Source of the DNA: Hippasteria phrygiana
Lineage: Eukaryota; Echinodermata; Asteroidea; Valvatida; Goniasteridae
Length of the DNA stretch: 64,000 nucleotides
Assembly (NCBI GenBank): GCA_037893225.1
Contig: JAZGUH010000774.1
Coordinates: 186,001 to 250,000 of the forward strand
Reading direction: 5' to 3'
Both the position numbers and the translations under genes were made by a program. Below are positions 12,501-21,167 of the stretch, in pieces; within the stretch, counting starts at the first letter, position 1, and each line of letters opens with the position of its first letter. Below the pieces are notes generated by a model. It was given only the letters and a program-made list of their open reading frames with translations, did not search any database and was not told the DNA's origin.

Positions 12501-14164
12501 ATGTACCCATAACTGCATGCCCTTGCAAAGACTGTCCTCTCTGTTCCAGCTAGTCTTGGTTCAAAGACGTTACTATTGTACTTTTGTACTTTCGCAGTTG
12601 CAATGCACAGGCAGCGCGATCAGGTACAGTGTAGTTGCAATAGGCCGACAGCGCGATAAGATTTTGGATCTGTAGTAAAGTCTTGGATAAGTTGGCATTT
12701 CGGGGGCGCGACCAGACTGTGGACTGTGATAATGATGGACGGTTATGCAATAGACCGATCCAGTGAGGTCGCCTGATGGTTTTCTGACCAATCACATTCG
12801 TGGTTTATGTCGGACATGCGTGCACGCGCATGTGACGCGCGCAGCTGCAGATCAATGGTCATGATGCCTCGTCATGTCCTATGTATTTGCATGTAATGAA
12901 TAATTTATGTTAAGGCCCAAACTCGGTCACTGTTTGGATCCCTCGGAAAAGCGAGGGAGAATCATCGAAAAGTAAAGAAAAAGTTAAGAATTGCCTGCCA
13001 ACTTATCCAAGACCCTTGTGGCGATCCAAAATCGTGCACGTTTGACAAACACCGGCTGCGGATTCGGCTGCATTTTGTAAACTACGCATGCGTGAGGCCA
13101 GAACGCACGTACGAAGCCGGGATTTCGAGGACACAACGTTAGTGAATCTGGCGCGCGGGCGCTCCGAAATAACAACACAAGGGTCTTGGGCCCAAGACTA
13201 TGTTCCAGCCAGCAGTGCTCCAGTGGAGCGCATTTTCAGCAGAGGAGGGATTATTATGAGGCCACACCGTGCAAAGCTATCCCAATAGATGCTGGAGACC
13301 CTTATGTTCTTGAAATGCAATAAACATATCCTTTAAGGAACCTGCCATTGACGTGACTTGAAAATAGAATAAAAAATCCAACAGTGAAGGTAGTGTACAC
13401 GATTGGTAATCCTCTAATTTGTTTTTACTGAATTATTACGAAATACCTTACTAGCCTGTAAGTACAGGTGTGCTGTCGTTGTCAAGAAAAGTGAAAATTT
13501 ATATTGTTTTCAATCGTTGGAAAACTGCCCTGTAGGCTTAAGTCAAGGCGCGCGTGGCTACCCGGACGAGTGGTGCGCCCCGGACATGCTGGCATTCGGG
13601 GCGCGTCACGTGTCCAGGTAGCCACGCGCGTCTTGTTGACTAAAGGCTATCATCCGCCCGACGGTTGAAAACGAGCGCCGTTTTTCTCTGTTTTTCTCGC
13701 CATCCAACAACGCAAAACTTTGAACAGGTCAGTGGAACGATATTTCCTATAAAATACTAACCCCCAAATCCGCCCATTTCTGAAAATTGCAACAATGACC
13801 AATCATACACACTGCCTTTAACCTTGATTGAGTGGATTACTAGTTTATTACGTGTTTAGTAACCGGCCTCGGCCTCGGCCTCTGCCTCGGACGTTGTGGC
13901 CTCGGCCTCGGCCTTGGCCTCGGACGTTGTGGCCTCGGCCTCGGTCTCGGCCTCGGAGGTTGTGGCCTCGGTCTTGGCCTCGGCCTCGGAGGTTGTGGCC
14001 TTGACTACAACACTGCCTGGCCCATGGACTAATACCAGCAGTGATCACAGAAACGTTTGGCATTACCTTTCTGCAAAACAATCAGGCCATTCCTCTTTTA
14101 CAAGCTTGATGGTGTCGTTGATCAACTCTGGGTTGGAATGAAGAGGTTCCAAAGTATACGCCAT
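582..14164 (-). CDS. NAA80-like GNAT N-acetyltransferase, copy 1 (exons 1 and 2, 3' part outside the window)
   Basis: Two exons are visible: exon 1 at 14067-14164 (ATG at 14164-14162, donor AG|gtaatg) and exon 2 at 582-733 (acceptor ttctaag, donor tcag|gtagaa). Exon 1 is 98 bp and exon 2 is 152 bp, the same lengths and phases as in copy 2 (42417-42514, 41582-41733). The encoded segments are close to copy 2, including YTLEPLHSNPEL, EEWPDCFAER, GLPCSLVLTESRE and ENRVYIES, and no stop interrupts them. Exons 3 and 4, carrying the acetyl-CoA loop, would lie left of base 1. The 13.3-kb intron is filled by a DIRS element, two minisatellites and a hAT/MITE nest, while the same intron in copy 2 is 0.7 kb. 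The first ATG after an upstream in-frame TAA is MAY, which supports that start. Family assignment is from remembered NAA80 sequence features, so it is an inference. Confidence 0.7.
734..1554. other. Intron sequence without a supported gene
   Basis: This is the start of the copy 1 intron. It contains a C homopolymer at about 954-972 and low-complexity sequence. Short open frames here have no recognisable domain. Confidence 0.5.
1555..2070 (+). repeat. Minisatellite built on GGCCCATTATGTCCGC
   Basis: About 500 bp of variant tandem units alternate between a long form, GGCCCATTACGTCCGC, and a short form, CCCATTGTGTCCGCA, giving a dimer of roughly 31 bp. Variation sits mainly at TATG/TGTG/TACG. 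All three forward frames stay open for long stretches only because the units lack stop codons, so coding is not supported. The same repeat recurs inverted at 9645-9980. Confidence 0.9.
2071..2962. other. Gene-free stretch with a G/C-tract hairpin
   Basis: A G-rich run at about 2464-2482 is followed by ggcacagccgaggcctgtg and a C run at about 2502-2518, so the two homopolymers can pair in a long hairpin. Nothing else recognisable was found. Confidence 0.45.
2963..3220 (+). mobile_element. MITE with CAGGAGCGGATCCAGG ends and internal G tract
   Basis: The left end caggagcggatccagg and the right end ccggatccgcca are imperfect inverted repeats. The same terminal word occurs at 39638 and 39937-39951, and near 32322. 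A run of about 20 G follows the left end. The element is about 260 bp and has no coding capacity. Confidence 0.6.
3984..4060 (+). repeat. Microsatellite (AATAAC)n and variants
   Basis: A simple A-rich repeat of aacaac and aataac units about 75 bp long. It produces spurious open frames of Asn or Leu runs. Confidence 0.85.
4157..4196 (-). ncRNA. Possible degenerate hammerhead-like motif
   Basis: On the minus strand a perfect 6-bp stem GAACTT/AAGTTC with a GCTT loop is followed directly by GAAAC and GTC. A hammerhead has the order box CUGANGA, stem II, GAAA. The first box here reads TTTGAGAAA, which departs from consensus, so cleavage is doubtful. Similar tails occur in Penelope-like and other retroelements. 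This may be a second element that truncated the DIRS recombinase. Confidence 0.25.
4260..4685 (-). pseudogene. DIRS tyrosine recombinase, core-binding domain only
   Basis: The frame encodes a helical N-terminal core-binding region with DATTRKYSYACMRWRRW and FPVDSLYFSLYLISL, typical of DIRS and related recombinases. Similarity ends near HNKYG at about 4265. The remaining frame to 4098 reads into unrelated low-complexity sequence. The catalytic R-HxxR-Y domain is missing, so the product cannot recombine DNA. Confidence 0.7.
4752..5768 (-). pseudogene. DIRS pol: RNase H and linker region
   Basis: 5298-5768 encodes an RNase H domain of DIRS/gypsy type: YSDASQHACGGY supplies the first catalytic Asp, SSAWRELNAV the Glu, and KWYTDNQNV the second Asp. 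It is preceded by the RT thumb segment LVGRLVACRPGVGNI. Past a frameshift or stop near 5290 the frame continues through PEWILLGLNDKADHISRIV and DPFANNHN to about 4752, the conserved DIRS linker before the recombinase. The initiator methionines in these frames are incidental; the region was once part of one pol frame. Confidence 0.75.
5857..6026 (-). mobile_element. 170-bp stem-loop element inserted in DIRS RT with 12-bp target duplication
   Basis: The DIRS RT tail is interrupted by 170 bp flanked by the direct repeat gcagttatcttt (5845-5856 and 6027-6038). Removing the insert and one repeat restores continuity with KSNWSPTQSLTWFGF upstream and VTARLVAQLVGRLV downstream. On the minus strand the insert carries the histone-type hairpin GGTTCTTTTCAGAACC, then CATGGTGTTACCGCAAACC. 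A related 174-bp element with its own 12-bp duplication is at 47243-47416. No poly(A) tail or terminal inverted repeat is visible, so the transposition mechanism is unknown. Confidence 0.75.
5948..5963 (-). ncRNA. Histone mRNA 3' stem-loop-like hairpin
   Basis: The minus strand reads GGTTCTTTTCAGAACC: a 6-bp stem and the TTTC loop region. It fits the metazoan histone 3'-end consensus GGYYCTTTTCAGRRCC exactly. No purine-rich downstream element (such as CAAGAAAGA) is obvious, and there is no histone gene nearby. Confidence 0.55.
6040..7122 (-). pseudogene. DIRS reverse transcriptase with stop codon
   Basis: The frame encodes the DIRS RT: CRLILDLREVNKHLDF, FSFDLKSGYHHVEI (motif A Asp), KVLPFGLSTACHIFTKLLRP (motif B), then a TAG at 6259-6261 where related enzymes have Trp. 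Beyond it YLDDG (motif C) at 6220-6231 follows. Another stop (near 6172) and a frame change come before the thumb segment and the 170-bp insertion. The fingers and palm residues themselves are conserved, indicating fairly recent decay. Confidence 0.85.
7090..7581 (-). pseudogene. DIRS gag-like frame, broken
   Basis: The ATG at 7581-7579 starts MAVGGTPQVDMGGLMTYLD, a coiled-coil-like charged sequence. A TAA at 7486-7488 interrupts it, and the same frame continues with LAQYKFCANVAAGVTDVKSA and a Lys/Asp-rich helix. A frame change near 7250 then leads to DSEDEKRMRKAEKDAARTL before the RT frame. Gag identity rests on position and composition. Confidence 0.55.
7760..9540. other. Gene-free intron stretch with small hairpins
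   Basis: A MITE-like piece around 7790-7940 holds repeated tagtcaaa/tgactgg words and ends in ttttttagagtgt, related to the CACTSTAAAAA ends at 25660 and 58092. A hairpin with arms tataaccggtgagg and cctcaccggttata lies at 8037-8096. No coding evidence was found. Confidence 0.4.
9645..9980 (-). repeat. Minisatellite, inverted relative to 1555-2070
   Basis: Units such as cggacataatgggcctg and cggacacaatggggcg are the reverse complement of the 1555-2070 array. About 335 bp is present. The two arrays lie 7.6 kb apart in opposite orientation, around the DIRS element. Open frames across it are a product of unit composition. Confidence 0.9.
10164..10214. repeat. Hairpin with 18-bp arms
   Basis: ggttcccgtctctactgc pairs with gcagcagagacgggaacc around a 15-nt A/T-rich loop, one mismatch. 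The preceding tagactggttccc resembles the TAGTCTGGTTCC terminal family at 30004 and 39983. It may be a minimal MITE. Confidence 0.55.
10940..11130. other. Intron block paralogous to 41790-42350
   Basis: Words such as cctcgaccccggtgt, ttagtttgaaatgcttt and acttcattactgaaat occur in the same order here and in intron 1 of copy 2. This shows the duplication unit included the intron. The SINE at 41834-42217 is missing here, and the DIRS, minisatellites and hAT/MITE are missing there. Confidence 0.75.
11827..11975. repeat. (GGCCTC)n-type hexanucleotide array, left subterminal of hAT
   Basis: GGCCTC units interleaved with gaggcc form both direct and inverted arrays. A similar array lies at 13863-14000. 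The long frames rich in Arg, Pro and Ala here are composition artefacts. Confidence 0.85.
12060..13170. other. hAT interior without a supported gene
   Basis: Two imperfect direct repeats containing gtctactcccg and gttcctggtcca occur at about 12220-12275 and 12340-12380. No transposase catalytic segment was seen. Confidence 0.4.
13175..13324 (+). pseudogene. hAT transposase C-terminal dimerisation fragment
   Basis: The frame reads VPASSAPVERIFSRGGIIM, the hallmark of the hAT C-terminal dimerisation domain, followed by RPHRAKLSQ, a TAG stop at 13286-13288, then MLETLMFLKC in the same frame. Only about 45 residues are recognisable. It is on the same strand as the surrounding hAT element and is probably its residue. 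Confidence 0.75.
13541..13641. repeat. Long GC-rich inverted repeat
   Basis: Arms of about 41 and 45 bp begin with agtcaaggcgcgcgtggcta and end with tagccacgcgcgtcttgttg. They can form a hairpin with a short loop near 13582-13596. It probably is a small fold-back MITE nested in the hAT element. Confidence 0.7.
13863..14000 (+). repeat. (GGCCTC)n array, right subterminal of hAT
   Basis: Units of ggcctcggcctcggacgttgt form an array of about 140 bp next to the right hAT end, mirroring the one at 11827-11975. Confidence 0.85.
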
Positions 14165-14500
14165 TTTATCATTCAGTTCATGACTCAGTAGCTGTGTCAC
14201 TCAGAGCTGTAATTATATCACAGTGAGGAAAAGATTTTGACGGGCTATAGACGTCACAGTATTCTAGTTAAATGTACACACACGGACGTGTACAATCACA
14301 TAGGCATGTCACAGTACACGTACACATAGCTAATGTAAAAGCACACGCACACAATCAACGCACATAATCAAGTGCATAAGTCATGACCCCTGGATCGACA
14401 AAGGCACTTCGCGTTAGTATTGTTGTTACTAGTGCATGTGATTGGTGTAAAAATTAGACCGTGGGGAGTCCGTTCGTATCGTTCAGCCTTGTTCTCTTCG
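14165..14500 (-). promoter_or_regulatory. Upstream region of NAA80-like copy 1
   Basis: The segment shares gggctatagacgtca and nearby words with 42580-42605 upstream of copy 2, and gacaaaggcacttcg at about 14397 matches gacaaagacacttcg at 47137 beyond the piggyBac insertion. It is therefore the uninterrupted version of the copy 2 upstream region. No TATA box was identified. Confidence 0.4.
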
Positions 14501-14703
14501 GCAGAGGGGGGACACGATATAACTCTCTCAAGCAAGTTAACAATACAATAGTTATTATTTTTGTTGATCCCGCATTCATAGGTTTCGCATGTTATGTAAT
14601 TTTGATGATAAAAAAGTATCTATTTTGTGCGGAATAATATCATACAGAATCAGTCGTGCGTGTGTTTGTCCAATGAAATCGGGTTTCTCGTACCTCGCGA
14701 TCT

Positions 14704-14959
14704 TTGTCACTTTTGGCTTGGCGTTCATTGGATACTAAATTTCATGCGCAAATAGAAAACGATTTTGTAGCCAATGAAAATGGCTGTTATGGCCACACGC
14801 GGGACGTCAAAACCAGTGGCAACGTACGTAAACAAAACGACCGCCATGACGGTTTTCATCGCAAATGCTCAGTAAATTCCAACGATTCTACAAACAGAAA
14901 CGGGCTCTCCTTAATTGGAAAGCAGAAACAAGAAGCAAACCTAAACCTTGTCAGCTGCG
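14704..14959 (+). other. Possible 5' exon with a strong donor
   Basis: An open frame rich in Asn, Lys and Asp ends at a good donor, gctgcgg|gtaagc, near 14960. It contains gacgtcaaaaccagtggcaa, which recurs three times at 16420-16575 after an acceptor ttttacag near 16318. A two-exon transcript from here into 16319-16838 is plausible. No domain is recognised. Confidence 0.3.
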
Positions 14960-14979
14960 GGTAAGCATAGAGTTTATTT

Positions 14980-16300
14980 ATTTTTTATTTTCAAACGAGT
15001 ACTAGCCCCATTTAGTCATGTTGGTGGTTTTCCCTAACGTCGTGAACGTGGCGCACAGACTAGTAGGCCTATTCGTTAGCGTTAGGCCCTTGCATTATAC
15101 CCTAACTTTACTCATGCAGTGTTGCCAAACTTCTTTGTTGACAAAAACATCAAATTAATTCAGTGAAATACTGGTACTTTTACCTTATATTGCTTGCTAT
15201 TTAACCTCTGTGAACAACTTCGGTGTCATAAAATTTATTCCGAAATAAAAAAACGGCGGTGTCCGGAAATTGGGCACAAAATCTGCCGAGTCGCCTAAAA
15301 CCATCAATCATGTCGACTATGCTAACGTGGCGCACTTGAATACATCTCGGAAAATTCCAATTTAACATTGAAGAATTTCTTTAAAGTTGATAAATTCTGA
15401 TAAACACTTAGCATGCTTATGTTAGGCCTATAAGTATTATCTCTAACGTTAGTCTCTACTTACAATGTTACATAGGCAGGATAGGCTACCCATGATTAGC
15501 ATTACCCAGCTGCAAGTTTGTCAGAAAATTGTTTTCTTATAATATTTTGGGGGGCATTTTCAAAGGGTTCATTGTGCACTTCAAAATAAAATCGGAAAAT
15601 CACGCTGAAATAAATTTCTCTTCTAACTTTGTAACGGGTAGATAAACTTGCAATTTATGAACGGGAGTATTTAGTATTTAAAGTTTCACTTTCTGTGAAA
15701 TTCAATTTTCAGTTAAAACTGTTGATCCAGCTAGGCGCTACAACAAGCGCTTTTTGCAATACAATTTTATTTTATTTTTTTAAATATGAAGCTTGACTGC
15801 AGGCATTCATTTTGGTTGCACTAATTATACACATTTTGTTATGAATAAGATAATTTATATCTTAATTATCATAATATTCATGCAAACTGTTTTATTGGGT
15901 TCACCACCCATACGGAAACCCCTGGCCAATTTTTGAACTGGCAAATGCATGAAGTTCCGAAAAAAACCTGAATTTATTCCCCAACCTGTCTGGGTGTTTT
16001 TTTTCAGGCTGTTACTATACATGTACATGTATACTGCAAACAGATCCTTGTGGGGGGGGGGGGGGGGGGCTGAACAAAACAGCTTTGTTGAAAATCAGCT
16101 TTGTTGGGAATAGAATGTTGAAAAGAATTTACACACTAATGTTATTATATTGTCTTGCATCGGTGTTATGTTTATTTAAATAAGGGTTTGCACTTCTAAT
16201 AATTTACCCTTCAGATAATAAGAACGGTTGACCTGGTGGCTGATATTTTTGGGCTGAAATATACATTTAACAAACATTTCAGTTTTAATGTGTTGTGTGT
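14980..16300. other. Gene-free, A/T-rich stretch
   Basis: A G run occurs at about 16053-16069. I see no open frame with a domain, and the stretch would be intron if the exons at 14704 and 16319 belong together. Confidence 0.4.
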
Positions 16301-16387
16301 ATTTCCTTTGTTTTACAGATATCAACGCCGGTGCACGGACAAGAGAGCGCTTCAGACACTTAGCCTGCTGAACAAACAGATTTTGTA

Positions 16388-16575
16388 GCTGATGAACATG
16401 GTTGCTATTACCACATGTGTGACGTCGAAACCAGTGGCAACGTCAAAACAATGAACATAGCTATTATTACCACCCATTGGACGTCGAAACCATTGGCAAC
16501 GTCAAAACAATGAACATAGCTGTTTTATTACTACCCATGGGACTTCGAAACCAGTGGCAACGTCAAAACAATCGT
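16388..16575 (+). repeat. Three imperfect ~60-bp tandem units
   Basis: Each unit has acgtcgaaaccagtggcaac followed by gtcaaaacaatgaacatagc. Units start near 16418, 16478 and 16540. A related single unit lies at about 14797. Confidence 0.75.
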
Positions 16576-16586
16576 CTTAAGTTAAT

Positions 16587-16838
16587 ATGGCCGATACTCG
16601 TAACGAAAATGAAACAGAGTCCACCAAATTTAAATGCTATGCACATTTATCTGAAGTTTCTGAAGACATCAAACCAATAACTGAGACATCGTGGACAAAG
16701 TTTTTAGAAAGAGTACAAATTTGGAAGGATTTGGGTGGGAAATCGGCTGACATAACGAGGTGTTTCGTAGCAGATCATGATGGCAGTGACGGTATACTAC
16801 CTGGTTCCAGACTCGCGATGCCTAAGAAATACGCCTAA
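16587..16838 (+). CDS. Uncharacterised 83-residue frame, probable transposon-related N-terminus
   Basis: The ATG at 16587 opens MADTRNENETES followed by KFKCYAHLSEVSEDIKP and ETSWTKFLERVQIWKDL. This composition recalls the N-terminus of a repetitive family of uncharacterised invertebrate proteins, but I cannot name a domain. Similarity seems to end near CFVADHD, and the frame stops at 16838 without the Cys/His residues such families normally continue with. It may be truncated or missing a donor. Confidence 0.35.
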   Translation: MADTRNENETESTKFKCYAHLSEVSEDIKPITETSWTKFLERVQIWKDLGGKSADITRCFVADHDGSDGILPGSRLAMPKKYA

Positions 16839-17375
16839 GAAATACTCCTTAAACTGTACACAAGAAACAAACATTGAGGTACACATTTTTCAGTGGGGAA
16901 AACTTTAATTCTGCTAATAGTCCAATCCAGGATAGCAATCCACAATGTAACAAACTTTGTTGAGAACAAGTTGGAAACTCTGGCTTTTCAATATTTTCAA
17001 GATTACGGTACATGTAGCTCGATTACCATCTTTTCAAGTTACATTTTTGAGGTGTAATGGCAGATGTGTATTGCCTGAAAGATTTGGTTGTAAATTGTTT
17101 AGATAACAATTTTAAGCTTAAAAATAGAAGAAAAATAGGCACTTTGAAAGAACAATCTTCAAATAATGTAATGTTACAATTCGGATGTGTTGGTAGAATT
17201 TTTCAATCAAATCCGCCTTACAAAATACTTTTTAAACTGTTAACAAGAAACAAACGTTGAGGTACGCATTTTTTTTGGTGGATAATAAAACATTGATCCT
17301 GTCAATAGTCCAGTCCAGGATAGCAATCCGCATTCCACAATGTAACAAACTATGTCGAGAACAAGTTGCTAACTG
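16835..17375 (+). repeat. Pair of ~150-bp direct repeats
   Basis: ttaaactgtacacaagaaacaaacattgagg-type sequence at about 16848 recurs at about 17230, and both copies continue to caggatagcaatcc and gagaacaagttg in the same order. Divergence is moderate. A duplicated segment or two copies of a non-coding repeat. Confidence 0.65.
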
Positions 17376-17585
17376 TGGCTTTATATAATTATAAATCAGC
17401 TATAAATAATGGATAGACATGAAGAGAATATGTTATTGGAATGAACAGAAAATTAAGGTATTTGCACAGGATGAGAAATTGCTGTGATTTGCGTCATTGC
17501 AATGTTAACTCAAATATAAGGGTTAACCCTTCCAGCTAACTGCATGCGATATACATGTTGCCTAGAGATCAAATTTGCCAGTGAT

Positions 17586-17645
17586 CCCATCTGCACAAGA
17601 GAGTAGAAGGTTGTGGGTTCGAATTCCACCCAAACAGTATGTGAT
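17586..17645 (+). mobile_element. tRNA-like SINE remnant (B-box)
   Basis: gtgggttcgaattccaccc contains a good RNA polymerase III B box in a T-arm-like stem. The rest of a tRNA cloverleaf is not convincing, so a SINE fragment is more likely than a tRNA gene. Confidence 0.35.
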
Positions 17646-17799
17646 TTTTGTATACCTCACATAGACTGGGAAGCACTGAGCATGCAATGCTAATTGTAAT
17701 GCATGTACATGTAATACTAGGTCGGGAAGGGCAAACCCTTATTTGAAATTGAAAAAACAGAATATTAGAACACACAGGGCTCTGTTTTTTCATCAGATT

Positions 17800-20200
17800 G
17801 GAAATGTTTTCAATTTGATTTCCGAAATTTCAAAGGAATGCTTCTTACAAAGACTACATGTAAACCAAAAAAAACTGCATGTACATGATATTGTTTATAC
17901 AATGTAATTATTCTTTTGTGTCCGGTTGAAACATGACAAGTAATACAACTGAGGTAATATTATGTCGTTCACCTTTTTGAGGGTTGTGTTGATTTCTTTA
18001 GACCTTATAAAAATGTCCTTCATAAATTGCAAATAAATATTATCCATGCTTTTTGAAAAAATAGCATTTTTTTCAATAAGCACATTTTCTTTAAAAGATA
18101 AAATTACAAAAAAAAATTCTGAATTTTTGCAACCCTCCATTTTTTTTATACTAAAAATGTTCGCATTTAGAGAATTGCGTGGATCAAACTTTTAGACATG
18201 ACATTTGCCATAAAGTCTATAAGTGATCCTATTGATTTATCTTCACATGCAATAACTCTTTTGGAAGCCCATAACCTTGGTAATTCTATAGAATTGTCAA
18301 TCCAGTGGCATGTTTGAATTAATTTTGTTCATAGTGAATTTTACTGAAAGTATGGATTATACATGTACAAGGAAATACATGCAAATACACATGTTTTGAA
18401 ATTTCTATATCTACTGATTGGCAAATGTTGAGGACCCCCCCCCCCCCCCCCCCCCCCCCATGCGTTCTCTTTTTTAGTTAAATGCATAAAAATAGTTTCT
18501 ACATGCGTTAAGCCAACAATATTTCATTTTACATTAACCTGAGTGACCTTAAAAATGACCTAAAAATATGAAGCAAAACCACATATTACACCTTTTCAAA
18601 CCCCACGTACATGTAGTTTGTGTACTCCAGCTTTATCGTCGAAAAACAATGTGGGGATTATAATGCCTCAACAAATTATTTTCTAAAAGTCGAACCAAAT
18701 TTGACGACAATTAATCTGGTGAAAATAATAGAATAACCTATAAAATCTTTGAAAATAACCATTGACATAGCTGTGTTTACTATATAAAACAAATTAATCA
18801 TTTCCTTGAACATGAAAAAGAAATTCCCATCGTATCATAATATTTGAGGCACAATATACTGAGCTTGATATATTTTTTAAATATATGTTTGGTCAAGCGA
18901 GGGCGCTGTTTTTCTTATGTTTTTCTTTAAAGTGAAAAATGTGAAGATTTTTTTCGGGAATTACACATTAATGTGCAATTTTTGAGCGTGGGATCAAGTG
19001 AATCCTTGATTATACACATGGTATCTACCATTTGAGCCATATTGTGTGTCCCCCCCCCCCAAACGATGGAGAACAGAAATCGCTTTCTGAAAGGATTTCA
19101 GGCCCATGCCCTACAGTCTAATTGTCTTATGGTACAACATTTGAGGGAATGGAATTCTGCCTTTTTATGACAGGTTTCTATTTTTTTACCCGAAAATCCG
19201 TCTTAAATTTGAATTGGGCTGACTGTTTCTGCACCGTTATATTAAGCACCAGTTAGGTTGGAGGTCTAAGGTTGATCTTTCAATTTGTTTAATAAAACAA
19301 AGACGAAATCGGATATTTAGAATGGTACAAAACTTCGTGAAACGGCATTCCGGCCGCCACTCTTAGACCGATGTTAAGCTTTTTGTTTCAGCTCTTTTTA
19401 ACTGAAGGCGAAAATCCGTCCTTAATTTGACTTAGGCTACCGTACTGTTTCTGCACCGTTTAATTCGGGTCGTCTTTAGGTTGGAGGTCAGGGGTCGGTC
19501 TTTCAATTGAATTGAGACAAATGTGAACTTTTTGCTTTTTTTGGACTGATTTCAGCTTTTTAACAGAAAATCCTTCTTTAATTTGAATGAGTTGAGCCCA
19601 CTGATCTCCATGTATAAAAATCTGGACTGCACATTGGCCGCTGCGCGCTTTACGCACAAATGTTGCTAGCAGCCGCCAAGATTTATTTTCATACTGTAGG
19701 GGATATTATTTTTGAAATTCCCAAACATTTACAAAAAGTACAAAATCGTTGGGAAAAGTAATTCGTCCATTGCAAGTAGTCATGCACGCGGTATTCTGGT
19801 CATAGGACCATTTTTTACCATATCAATAAAAACATAACTCAGCCTCTATGTCTCAAAAAGTGTTAAACCTTGGGGTTTGTTCAATGTGTAGGCCTAGCCT
19901 AAACACGCCCGGGTGAGCGTGAATGCGGAAAAAATACCCGACCGACCGACCGACCGACCCATTTTTCCAATTTGTCCTGTCCGAGGGAAACAATTTGTTT
20001 TGGCCTGATGAACAGCGCCCGTTCGCCCTATATGCATAGGCCTAAAGTTTTGGGGTCTACTTAACTATTTTATATAATAATTGTTTTGCTTTTTTAACAA
20101 ATATAATTGGAAATCATCGGCAGAAAGTACCAGCATTTCGCCAGTAAGCTATTTGAATGAGAGAGAGACGACTGATTTTGAAGATTTACATCTATATTTT
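17800..20200. other. Gene-free stretch
   Basis: A long C run lies at about 18436-18459, and a (gacc)5 microsatellite at about 19939. Two similar passages at about 19140-19270 and 19380-19510 share cgaaaatccgtc and gcaccgtt words. No supported gene. Confidence 0.4.
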
Positions 20201-20426
20201 CCAATTACGTTGTTTATCGGCCACCGTATTGACAATATAGGCGAAAGCGTCTTGCCGTGAAAACAGCCTGGCATGAAAATTGGCTAGCCCCCCAAAACGG
20301 CCATATTAAACGCAGGCGCCAGTTCCGGACATCGTGACTGTAACTGGTACCCCGTTTCGAGCAAACCCCGTTTCGGCAAGGGGGAATCATATCGCGGCAC
20401 CACCTAGGATTCCGCGGGTCAGGCCG

Positions 20427-20580
20427 ACCAATGGGGAGGCTCGTTGGAAACGGCCAATCGGACACGCCGGGACACGGCAGTTCGGGAGGTTTCTCGCATC
20501 ACGGACTAACCGGGAGGTCTGTTGGAAACAGCCAATCAGACATTATCGCAGCACGGCCGTTCGGGAGACATCATCACGTG
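20427..20580 (+). repeat. Two ~78-bp GC-rich direct repeats
   Basis: ggaggctcgttggaaacggc and ggaggtctgttggaaacagc begin two units, each continuing through caatc(g/a)gacа-like and ggc(c)gttcgggag-like words. The local sequence is CpG-rich and precedes the triple motif at 20674. Confidence 0.5.
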
Positions 20581-20673
20581 ATCCAGCATCCGAACAGTAC
20601 TCCGGTACCCTCCTCGCCCCCCGGTCACCGGCGATACTACGCCGAGTCACCCGACCAAACGTGACGCACTTTT

Positions 20674-20727
20674 CCAAGATGGCACGGTTCTAATTCCAAG
20701 ATGGCGCGGTTCTAATTCCAAGATGGC
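20674..20727 (+). promoter_or_regulatory. Three CCAAGATGGC motifs spaced exactly 22 bp apart
   Basis: CCAAGATGGC occurs at 20674, 20696 and 20718 as part of a 22-bp tandem repeat. The word matches the core of the YY1 binding site (AAGATGGCGGC). The spacing is about two helical turns and the surroundings are CpG-rich, so a promoter or bound element is possible. No first exon was identified beside it. Confidence 0.4.
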
Positions 20728-20769
20728 GCAGTAGGGTCTTTATAGTATAGATAGATATACGCACTCTTA

Positions 20770-21166
20770 TGCTGCGTTCGTGTTTCTCGTGTTCACCGTG
20801 AATTACTCCTAGTTCACGAGTAGGTTGCATTCTAATGCTACTCACCAACACGCACGCGCACATGCACATTGCACATCCATGCCATCGCGGAAGCGCAACG
20901 ACCAAAGTCAGAAATAGTCAGAATATTTTGGTCTGGGAACCAGACTAGAGCATGATCTCTGCCGAACTAAAACAGCGAAGCCGAAGCCCAAGCCGAAGCC
21001 AGATTTGAACATTGGCCCGCCATTTTTGTCGAGTCGTGAACTCGAGAAAAAAATTCCGCCTTCAGTTCACCACTGGTGAATACGAGTTACCAGGCGATAA
21101 GAACGTTATATAACACGACTAGTGAACTCGTGAACACGAGAAACACGACGTGATTGAAACGCAGCA
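20770..21166. mobile_element. MITE with TGCTGCGTT ends
   Basis: tgctgcgttcgtgtttctcg at the left pairs imperfectly with cgagaaacacgacgtgattg and aacgcagca at the right. The interior includes ggtctgggaaccagacta (20929-20946), the end of the TAGTCTGGTTCC family, suggesting a nested fragment. Confidence 0.55.
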
Positions 21167-21167
21167 T

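Larger units (their letters stand above)
11811..14015 (+). mobile_element. hAT element, internally deleted, with GGCCTC subterminal repeats
   Basis: The ends are CAGTGTTGGAGGTC at 11811 and gactacaacactg at 14003-14015, giving an 8-bp perfect CAGTGTTG repeat typical of hAT. Flanks cctctggc and cctggc are consistent with a decayed 8-bp target duplication. Both subterminal regions hold arrays of GGCCTC. The only transposase trace is the C-terminal dimerisation segment at 13187-13324. A shorter relative starting CAGTGTTGTAGTCGAGACC is at 58833. Confidence 0.65.
11131..14030. mobile_element. MITE with TAGTCCATGGGCCAG ends, split by a hAT insertion
   Basis: tagtccatgggccag at about 11130-11145 and ctggcccatggacta at about 14017-14031 are perfect inverted repeats; inner blocks taccacctaaggtggcaaaa (11158) and ttttgccacctcaggtggta (11764) extend the symmetry. 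The paralogous position in copy 2 reads straight across (cacaaaccacataccagca), so it is an empty site. The right arm is separated from the rest by the hAT element at 11811-14015. Confidence 0.6.

Noticed and set aside
17586..17645. Candidate tRNA gene
   Set aside because: There is a good B box but no convincing A box, acceptor stem or anticodon arm; a SINE fragment fits better.
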